A DNA stretch of 64,000 nt from Powellomyces hirtus (Eukaryota > Chytridiomycota > Chytridiomycetes > Spizellomycetales > Powellomycetaceae): assembly GCA_025526995.1 (NCBI GenBank), contig JAHLKG010000020.1, forward strand, positions 1 to 64,000, in the 5' to 3' direction. Each line of letters opens with the position of its first letter. The stretch's first letter is position 1. The notes under the pieces were generated by a model. It was not told where the DNA came from, ran no database searches, and saw only the letters and a program-made list of their open reading frames with translations. The translations under genes were made by a program, and so were the position numbers. Below, in pieces: positions 32,328 through 42,300 of this stretch.

Positions 32328-34225
32328 ATGGATGACATATTGGACAAGCTCAAAGTTCTGAACTATCAGAAAGAGTTCTGCAAACCAATGTAAGTTCAGG
32401 CATCTTAACCACTGTTGAGTTTTATGTGGTAGTACTTGGCGGTCTGCCTCTAACATCGTTTTCATACTCTTATTGCTCGTTTATCAAGGAATCTTAAGCC
32501 GTTCCATAGGTTCTACTTCTGCATACCCGCCGCCAATCTTAATGAGCAGTTTTATCACTTTACCTCGCTTTTTGCGTGGCTAATAAAAATGAACGAAGGA
32601 TCATTTGACCAGCCTGGGCAATTCGACGACCCAAATGCGACAGTCGCTAACATGGGTGTGTAAGGAATCTTGTTTGCTGTCTCGGGAGCGTTGTTGATAA
32701 GTCACCAGCGAAACCATGCTGATACCGGTTTGCTTCCATCTCGCAGCTGCTAAATTGAAGGAAATGGAGATATCAGCGGACATAGCGCTCAACAAACTGA
32801 AACAAGGCTACGGGGATGGTGTGCTTGCTGTTCTACAGTCGCTAGTGGATGGGGCAATGTGGAAAAAGGGAGTCACCTTCCAACAGCCAATGCATAAAGT
32901 CGATGAGTAAGGAAGCCCATCGGCGTTCATGTTAATTCTGATGCACATGTTGCGATGGAGCCTAATGTTGGAAGCCTTCTACAGATACGCTGAGGAAGCT
33001 GAAGTGGATGCCGACGCAGAGTTGACTACGGAAACAATTGAGGAGACTGTCACCGCTGAGGACGACACTAATGATATGTACATTGGCAACAACGGGCCAA
33101 TAACAACCAGCACAGACACCACAAAGTAAGGCTTTCGCATGATGTGATCTAGTTTTTGCGCAGGTCACTCATTTCCCGATTTGACGATGCTCCAGACAAT
33201 CAGTACCAGATTCCAAGCCCAAAGTCGATCTATCTGAGTGGCGGCTGGAGGTTGAACGCGTCACACCCATGCTCAAAGTCCAAATACCAAACGACAATAA
33301 AGACTGGAGAATACATGTGGAAAACATGCGCCATCATCAAAAGGTGCGTGAGTTGATGAGCCATGAGGGCAACTGCGCAACGCGTAATCTCACTTCCTTC
33401 TCCTCGCAGCTCATCACCTCATCCCTCTCAGAAACGCAAACGCAGCTTGATAAACTACATACAGAAATTGAAAAGACTCTGGAGAAAATATCTAGTCGAG
33501 AGAAATATATCAACACGCAGTTCGAGTCGCAAGTACGTGAGCCTAAGCCGATTCCTGGAAAGCAAATCATAGTCCGTGATCGTCCACCAATATAGTATTT
33601 CTTAGACCGAAGAGTATCGAGTCCTGCAGGATCAGGGATCGGAACTTAAGCAAAAATACGGAGTCGCTAGCAGCAACGTGACTGAGCTTACCAACGGTCT
33701 TTCAAGAATATCCGAGGAGCTGGATAGTGTCAAGGTATGAACGTTGCTCATCGCAGGCACAGGGAAATTTGTAGCTTATCTTTTTTTCCCTTCCCTATAC
33801 ACAGTCACAGATGGATGATATTGGAAGCGGAATGACCGATTCCAAACCTTTGTTGGCGATCAAACAAGGGGTGACCAAACTCAAGGTAGTGAGAGCATTC
33901 CGTCACACCGCTAGCAATTGGGAACCGCTTGCTGATCAAACGCAATTGCAGGCTGAGGTAAAACAGATGGATCTCCGCGTCGGCGTGATCCAGCATACGT
34001 TGCTGCACGCAAAGGTGGGACCTACGTACCTATATCATGTCCACTCCGCGCGGAACTTCTCATCTTGCAAATGCAACTTGCAGCTGAAGACAAAGGGTCC
34101 CGTTATGGAACAGCATAACATGATGCAGGTGCGCATCCTCAGCCTGAGCTCTATTGATAGTTGCTGCGAAAGTTTATAATGATGGCTTCCCTCTTGCTCG
34201 TCAGATGTTTGCTATGGCAATGTAA
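32328..34225 (+). CDS. IFT57: Intraflagellar transport protein IFT57 (IFT-B)
   Basis: Eleven exons: 32328-32389, 32489-32655, 32747-32906, 32985-33125, 33196-33343, 33410-33532, 33606-33734, 33805-33885, 33952-34014, 34084-34128, 34205-34225; 379 residues, all phases consistent. IFT57 is a peripheral IFT-B subunit that carries cargo along the axoneme. The N-terminal calponin-homology-like domain shows KLKVLNYQKEFC, HRFYFCIPAANLNEQFYHFT and FDDPNATVANM. Then come YAEEAEVDADAEL, the conserved VDLSEWRLEVERV and DNKDWRIHVENM, and a long coiled coil (ISSREKYINTQFESQ, LLAIKQGVTKLK, LRVGVIQHTLL). The tail after NMMQ is a seven-codon last exon (MFAMAM), the least certain part. Presence of IFT implies a flagellated stage. 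It is convergent with the MFI homologue. Confidence 0.9.
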
Positions 34226-34661
34226 CGACACATGGCATCCGGACCTAGCTTTTCACGGCTGTTCTTTCATGCACGGAGCGGTCAACCAATCCATGATGGC
34301 TGCCCCTTCCCTCACAACTCTCGCGGGCAAAAGAGGAAATTTGAGTACCCTTTTTCTAACGACTTGTTATTACTATGAATGCGTTTGTAGTTGTTGTACC
34401 ATTCCTCACTGCAAACATGAATAGATTGTCTTCACTCTTGAAAATTAATGCGATAACATCACTGATCGTGAGACAGAGATGAAGATGGTATCCAAATGAT
34501 TATAGACCTTCGTGGGCATCAGAGTACGTAGCAAGGTGCAATAATCATCAGCGTAGCAATGTAGCAGAAACCCTGTTATTAAATACAAAAGATCATCATT
34601 TGGGTTTGTTCCCCTTCGCCACACCGCTACTCATATACGGCCAGCAGCGCGCATCAGATTT
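34226..34661. other. Convergent spacer between IFT57 and the MFI homologue
   Basis: AT-rich, 436 bases, 3' flanks of two genes. No open frame or repeat of note. Confidence 0.4.
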
Positions 34662-37121
34662 TCAAAAATCCATCATCTCTCGCTGAGACACCATGAGGTC
34701 ACGCACCGACCGTTCAGACTTTCCTGACCATGGACGGGACTTGCGTTGCTCAGGACTATCTAGCGCAGCCTCGCCCGCAGACTCGGCCTTCGCCGCCGCT
34801 CCAAGTAGAATGTGCTCAGGGGAAGTGAGTTCGGTTGGAGTAATGGGGAATCCGAACGTTCGAGGATCTATTGTACATGGTCAGGAACTGATCGGGGTTA
34901 CAATGTTAAATGGACTTCGAAACTCAAGCGCACCTTCCGAACGGCCACTGGTGGCCATGCACACCCAGTCATTGAAGTATTCCTCAAAGTCCAGCGCTCT
35001 TGTCCATTTGATCAAAACCTCCGGGTCCATATCTGTTTCCAACGATGTGATGTACTCCTCTGGTGGTGGAGTGGGAATCGACCTGGAGCCGTGCCGTTGG
35101 GTCATCACGGAATGCACGGACGGTTTGGATGACTGCAACGGTCCCTGCTGTAGATCGTCATCGACATCATCTGAACGCAGCGTATGCGGCGTTGTAGCCT
35201 CAGCTTCTGCGCGGGAAGCAGCAGCATGGATCATCCGCCTGCCTTCTTGATACCTGTGGAGCAGAGCATGAGAAGCTTCGTCGCCTGTTAGAATTTGCGA
35301 CAGCAGACGTACATCTTTCGCATCCACTGCAGCTTTCGCGCCCGCTTGGCTCTCTCAAGTTCTTGCCTACGCTTCAGCTTAACATGGTGGTACGCGATTA
35401 TCCGGCTAGCCTCACTCGTCTTGTCTGGCGCGTCATCGAATATCTTCGAACACGTGGCATTAGATTGACAATCAACCTTTAAGCCACACAGTCTAAATCG
35501 TCGGCGTACCTTATCAGACACAGGTCGCCAGCCGTTGTTTTCTATCCGACGATACCATCCACCTGAGCGAGCGGCCAGTCAGCACTGAATCCAGAATAAC
35601 AATCCAGACTGCCTTTATAACTTTCCGGTTGTACGTACTGAATGCTTCTGGCTTGACCAGCGGTCCAGTCTTGTCGAACAGATCCACCGGCAAAGGCTGT
35701 TTAGATTCCGGCGAAGTGTAGTCACGAGGACTAAACGCGTTCATGTCAATTAGACTCTTGTGCACAAACACCTTGTAGAAGATCGAGGGCGGGAACGACG
35801 CCTGCATGCAAATCTTTCAGATAACGCACTGCTGTTGCCAGTAGAGGCCAGGGGGATGCGCGAGTAGCCACAGACAGCAAACACTTACGCCGCCTAAGCG
35901 AAATCGAACGTGAATACCCATAGAAGCGTCCATCAAGTCAGCTTCTTGCGGGTTAATGAATTTTAGAAGCTTGCGGGGCTCTCCTCGGAGTCTGAACTTG
36001 ATCAAATCGCGGTGAAAGCGGTATATCTTGCGATTCTGTGAATGCGACCAGATGAGCTCCCCGACGACGACTGCGTGCTGCCTGCTGCATGAACGTACAT
36101 AGTAGCTTCGCCATGCTCTCTGCATTTTGAGCGCCGCCTCGCCCCATGTTGTTGCTTGTCCCGCCTGCTTCCGTGCCTTCCACAGCATCTCTTTACGCGC
36201 CCCAGCCGCCCCAACGCTCGTCCCTTCTTGTCCTAAAACCTGCGAACAAGCGTAAGCAATTTAGACACCTATGAATTTGTGAAGGATTGCGGCGTTACAT
36301 TTTGTTTGAACTTCAGCCAACTCTTTCTGACTACCCACATTCGCCATAGCGCCTGAATGTATGCAGCGGCAAATTCCGGGAATGTAGGAGGAAAGCCGTC
36401 GCGGTTGCGCTTTTCAAGCCAGAAGCAGTACGTATAGTATCGACGTAGCACTTTTTCCTACGACACCAGCGTTAGAACATGGAGATTTTTTAGCTCTTTC
36501 TTCCGCAGATAGACGTTAGTATACCTGAATGCTTAAGCTTTGTGGGTCCACGGGCGGCAAAGCTAACTGGTACGCCGCACCAAGACCGACGCCAATGTCC
36601 GGCGGATCCAAACGGTGTGTGGCGATGGAAAGATGCCCATAAAGCACAGCAATGTATTTGCGTCGGGTTTGCCATGCGCGATATAGAGCTTGAAGAGTGA
36701 GCGTTGCTGCTAATCGCGCCAGCTGCTCCCGCCGCGCCATGTCGTCCCGCAGCTCGGAATTTGCCGTTCCTCCTACGGCATGCGATGTGCGCCGGCGCAT
36801 GTCTTGTGGGCGAGCCACTGGCACTGGTGGTTCGTCCCCATCTAGCGGGAGCCGTTGTATAGCCCGCTGAAAAATCTTATTAGAATCAAACATATGATAT
36901 ACCGATTGCCAGCTCTTTGAGGTTGCTGTACTGACCAAGCGAGCAGCTTTGCTCCGCCGCAGCATGTTCTCCGGTTTGTCATTTGGAAACTCGACTGTTG
37001 CTAGCAACTGCACTGGATCAAACCCCCACATCTGATCTGCTACTACAGAGACCGATGTGTTTGTAACTGGGGTTGGACCCCGCGGCGGCGACGATCGCAA
37101 GGTATAATAGCTTGACGGCAT
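34662..37121 (-). CDS. MFI/C11orf65-like protein with added IQ-rich N-terminus
   Basis: Nine exons: 37121-36936, 36866-36525, 36457-36299, 36239-35889, 35801-35639, 35562-35510, 35443-35313, 35253-34934, 34867-34662; 636 residues. The C-terminal half matches human C11orf65 (MFI): RGEPRKLLKFINPQEADL, GIHVRFRLGG, SFPPSIFYKVFVHK, SGWYRRIENNGWRPVSD, then KLKRRQELERAKRARK and LIKWTRALDFEEY. MFI has been linked to mitochondrial fission control and is expressed with ciliary genes. The N-terminal half, absent from the short human protein, has three IQ-like helices (LQALYRAWQTRRKYI, YIQALWRMWVVRKSW, KMQRAWRSYYVRS), so calmodulin binding is likely. The last exon is chosen by phase from a GTGCGC donor at 34933; reading through would end at 34881 instead. 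Confidence 0.8.
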
Positions 37122-37801
37122 GACTCTTCGACAGTTGGTCAACAGAGAGAAACAAGAAAAAACAGAGGTAAGGAAGTAGTCAAATTTTGTGCAATAATCT
37201 GCTGAGTGATGAAGGCCGTTGCTATTCCAGGATTAACATTCTTTGGTGTCACCCTGAGCTTTATGGGTAACTTAAACTTCGGTTCGCACATTGAAATCCA
37301 CACATCTGACATGAAATAAATAGACTAAAAGGGCTAAAAGACCAGATAATGCTTGATTGGTGTTTGTAATGACAGATGTATTATTCTAATAACTTTGGGA
37401 AAGCTTCCTTTCTGCGAACTTGAACTGCGTATGGCGGTGAAAGTCCCACTACCAAGCCTGTTCTCTACGCTGATCCATTCCAATCAAATACACTGACATG
37501 TTCTTACATACAGCACAAATGCCTGTCTGAAATCTGGCACATGTATGATTGATCGTATATACCATTCGTGCTCTTCTGAATTGAAAGATGTGTATGTGCT
37601 GTCAATCTGTCAATTCCTGGCGGAGGTTTGGCTTACTCAGCCAGAAGGAAGCAAAACCGAACAATCGGGCAACTCTCAAGTTTCCAACAGACAACGACAA
37701 CGCAACGCGTCTACGGAGGGGAGAACTCGTCGTCGTGATCTCTTGTCGTCAGCCATTTTTACAACTCAAACCACACACGGCTACTTTTTAAACACAGCAA
37801 C
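37122..37801. other. Divergent spacer between the MFI homologue and PSMA3
   Basis: 680 bases holding both promoters. A short plus-strand frame at 37545-37805 overlaps the PSMA3 start and is not supported. Confidence 0.4.
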
Positions 37802-39010
37802 ATGACCTCAATCGGAACGGGGGTACGGGCAAAGCTGCTTATCGTCGATTGATTCAGCGTGAAAGACTGACCATTTTACATAGTACGACCTCTCGGCGTC
37901 CACATATTCTCCAGATGGTCGAATCTTTCAAGTTGAATATGCCAGCAAAGCCGTGGAGAACAGCGGGTAGGCAGAGATTTTTTGCAGTAGAAATGGGGAC
38001 TTCCGGGAACTTCATGCTTACTTTGCGCTGTCGTCGACAGAACTTGCATTGGACTTCGATGCAAGGACGGAGTTGTACTCGCGGTTGAGAAGTTAGTTCA
38101 ATCAAAGCTTCTGGTCCCGGGGTCAAACAAGCGGATAGCGACTGCCGACATTCACATCGGCATAGTAAGAGCAGAAATCCCTCCGATTGAGACCGTTAGC
38201 GAATGGGCCCGCTCACGGATGACACTTGCAGGCAACCGCTGGACTTCTGGCCGACACCCGACACCTGGTAAACCGGGCTCGTGAAGAAGCGCAGAGCTAC
38301 AGAGATCTTTACCGTGCACCGATCCCCGCGAAGGTGAATGTTTCACGAAATACTTGACCGTAGCCAGCCACTGACCGCAACGCCTCGTTCGAACAGATGA
38401 TTGCTGACCGAGTAGGCCAATATGTCCAGGCCTACACTCTCTATTCGAGTGTTAGGCCGTTCGGAGTCAGTACAATTCTGGCAACTGTGGATAAGTCGGG
38501 TCCTCAGATGTACATGATTGAGCCATCCGGCATCTACTACGTATGTCGTTTGTGCGCGCTTTCCCGATCTGTGTTCTACACTAACATCTTGGTGTTGAAA
38601 GGGATTTTACGGTTGCGCGATCGGAAAGGGGAGACAAGTGGCGAAGACGGAGATCGAGAAACTTAAGCTGACAGAGCTGACGTGTCGGGAAGTCGTCATG
38701 GAAGCTGCACGAATGTAATCTTCTTCACGCGTGTCGTTACTCCTGTGTTGCAGATGTGCTCATCATCACTTTATCACTTCAAAAAGCATCCACACTGTGC
38801 ATGACGACGTTAAGGACAAGGATTTCGAGCTTGAAATGAGCTGGATCTTGGACAGTACCAAGAAACATGAATTTGTTCCCAAAGATATTGCCGACGAAGC
38901 GGAAAGGGCTGCGAAGGTAAATTCGAGATTGAGAATGGAAGTCAACCACTCCCTGTTAACAATTGTCTGATGCACAGGCTTCGTTACATGACGACATGGA
39001 TGAGGATTAA
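37802..39010 (+). CDS. PSMA3: 20S proteasome alpha subunit (PSMA3; yeast Pre10)
   Basis: Eight exons: 37802-37822, 37884-37966, 38041-38164, 38232-38333, 38397-38540, 38602-38714, 38787-38916, 38978-39010; 249 residues. It is a structural outer-ring subunit of the 20S core, without a catalytic Thr. MTSIGTG is spliced to [20 protein letters not shown], the proteasome alpha signature. Then come [69 protein letters not shown] and a C-terminal acidic tail DDMDED. Exon 1 is just seven codons. Exon 7 uses an AAAAG acceptor at 38786, needed to restore [17 protein letters not shown]. Confidence 0.93.
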
Positions 39011-39320
39011 ACTATCAGTGTCTGAGCCGACCATCGGACGCTTTTTGTCCATCAATCTTGTACATGCTTACGATGTCAAATAACAAAATCTGTGATTGAC
39101 GAGTTATGCCGGAGGATTTTGTTGACACTGCTCTTATTAAGATCCTCACTCAGCGGAAGAGACGTTCAGGAATGTTATGAGCTCTTGATTCTTCATCGCA
39201 CATCCAGCTGTATAATATTGCATAATAAGCAGTAACCCCTCGGACTGACTCCCGGCTTCCATATGAAGCTCAAGCTCAACACATGGATGTCGCAGGCTGT
39301 CCAACATTTACCCTGTTAGA
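39011..39320. other. Spacer between PSMA3 and the DLEC1-like gene
   Basis: 310 bases in tandem orientation; contains the PSMA3 3' end and the next promoter. Nothing further seen. Confidence 0.4.
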
Positions 39321-42300
39321 ATGTCCATACTTTACCTAATGCAGAACTCCTGGACGCGCTCGGACGGCTTACGTAACGCTCCGTTGGAACAGGTTCCGCT
39401 GCTTCTTTTCACTCGATCGAAGATTGGGCCATTGCCCGCGCTCGTCAAATGCCTCACAATGTCCGAGCCACAACTACAGCGACCCTCGTCACTAGTTGAG
39501 CTGCCACTTCTAGACGCTAAATCCCGCAGTTCCTCACTCAAATCGCTGCCGATAAGGAACAACAAAGTAGAATTTCTTTCCAAACCCCGAAATAGCATTA
39601 CCGTGTCGTCCCTCCCGCAACTACGCAAAGGTTTACTGGCTGAACGAAAGACTCTCCCGCACGGACAGTCTGTCGGAGCTTTGCATAAACAGGCACCGGA
39701 TACAGCTGAGACTGATCATCTCCGCGGCTTTAGTCGTGAATTCTTGGGCCTTCCGAAAAGACACGGCGCAAACGAAGATGATGAACAAGAAAAGCACGAT
39801 GATGACGTGGATGCAGGGAAAATTAATGCGCAAAGGGAAAATGTACACGCCGAGGAGCCAACTGGGGAGCCGCTTGGCGAGATGGAGGTTCCCATCAGGG
39901 CAGAAGACTGGAATGACCGGGTCGCCATTGTGGATGAAAACGGCGTGGACATGCGTGGCCATTTCTCACAACCAATTCTCCGATACGCCGTCAAGCGTAC
40001 CAACAACAACTTCAAATTTCCATGGGCAGCGACTCGACCCGTAGCGCCGGAACTTCAGGTTCCTGGTGTGCTGGAAATCGACGCAGACATGATTCAAGCT
40101 CCTCCAGGAACGCTGGAGCCAATTCGCAAGTTTCGCCCGGCGTCAGTGAACTCGATGCACATCTACACAGATGAACAAAAGAGAATGCTTGAGCGAATAG
40201 AATCGCGATTCAATTTCAAGCCCAACCCGAGGTTCCCGCACACCAAGACCTTTATGCGCAGACGTGTGAGCTCTGATCCGCATAACCGGTCGATGCCCGA
40301 CATTTTCATCCCGCCTGGAATCGATACCCGCTGGCTGTCCAAGGAAGCCCCAGCTAGATTACACCAGCCAATTGTTTGCCCTTCCAAAGCGGACATATCC
40401 CATGACATCGGGATTATGGCCATTCCCTCGTCAGTGGTATTTACAGATTACGCACCTAACCGCACGTACGAGAAGGAAGTCATTGTGAAAAATATTACGC
40501 AGAACTCTCGTCGATTCCGTTTAAGTGCTCCACCGCCATATACTCACTCGCCGTATTTCACTGTTGCACTAATCTCCGCGCCCGCCGAACATGGAACCAA
40601 TGGTCTCGTTGCACCTGGAATGAGCTTGCGATACAAAGTCACTTTCACGCCCAATTCCCTTGCAAACTTCCGGCAGATATTCATCGTGTCAACAGAAATT
40701 GGGAAGATTTTCGAAGTCCCATTCATTGCGCAGCGCGAGGCACCCAGACTAACTCTACCGGATGTATTGAATTGCGGGCCCAGCAGAGCAGGATATGACA
40801 ATGTCCGCGTGTGGGATTTCAAAAACGAGGGTGGGCCCGGAAGGTTCTTGATTGTGCCGGAGCACCTGAAAGTGGATCCTTACACTGTTTTTGATACCAT
40901 GGAAGAGCGCGAGAAGTACGCGATCGCGTCAAGTCCGCCGTTCGATGTGTTTCCTGCGTTCCTCACCTTGAAGAAAGGCGAGTCGGGGCAGATCGTGGTG
41001 CGTTACTCACCGACGAAACTTCTGGAAGGAGAGGCGTCGAATGCATTGGGCGGGCGCCGGGACGAAGGTATTTTCAAGCTCGTGTGTGACAACTGCACGA
41101 TATCGGATTTCCCCATCGAGGGACTAGCGCAAGACCCGGGCATCCAAATTGCGGGGATCCATGCGCCCGACGGATCTGTCATTGAAGGGCCCGACTTGTC
41201 GACTGTACCAGGATATGACTTCTACGTGCCGTTTGGAAAGCAGAATCCGGGCTCGACGACACTGTACGTTGTCACGATCCGCAATACCTCTTTACTACAG
41301 CTGCCATTCCAATGGACTGTTTGTAACGCCCCCAGCGACAATGATGGCAAGGACCTCGAGAGTCTGCAGAAAAACCCAACGTTCCAGATAATACCATTGC
41401 GTGGATGGCTCCCGCCAAACGCAGATATGAAATTTGAGGTCGCGTTCACGCCAGAGGAGACAAAGTATTTCAACGTGTTCTGCAATCTCAATTTGCTCCA
41501 TAGTGATCGCCGGAATCTGGGAGAGGCTGGCGACGATAAGATCGTCAACAATGCGTACGGATGTGCTTTGTCAATGCGATGCACTGGACAAGGTGTGCCG
41601 TTCCAAGTCAGCATCAGCCCAGATATTCTCATGATCCCAGACGTTCTGCATACGGGCTCCATCTATTCGACCGTGCTGCGAATGTCAAATGAGAGTGTGT
41701 CGGAGGTCGCATTCGAGTGGGATGCGGACGACATCAGCGAGAATACGCTCGACGTTGCCATTTCGCACACATGGGGCAAAATTGAAGCGTGGGCATGTTG
41801 CAAGATCAAGTTGCAGTGCCGTGGGATTTTCCCCGGCATTGTCTGCGGGACTCTCAACTGCAAGATTGCACACGGTCCCGCGATCAGAGTTCCCATAACG
41901 GCAAGAGTCGCTCTTGCACCAGGAGCGCTACGGTTTGACACCAACCTTGTAGATTTCGGGTTGTTGGCGCTTGGGTCCAAAAAAACAGTTCAGGTCCCAC
42001 TCATTAGCAACGCACCAATACCACTCCACTGGAAAGTAAACGGCTTCAAGCGCAATCGCGAAGACGGCACGCGGGACTGCTACATAACATACGAGCCATC
42101 TGAAGGGCTCATCCTCCCAGGCGAATGTCAGAAGTTGGCAATCACTTACGTTCCGGTGTGGTACCAGAGTCTCCGTGCCATCCTCGAGTGTTCGATTGTC
42201 GATAACGCAACTCCCATCAAGCTTAATAAGAGCGAGTCAGACAATGAGGATGAACATGAATTACGGTCCCAGCAGGTTCGCCTAAAAGAACACGTAGCCG

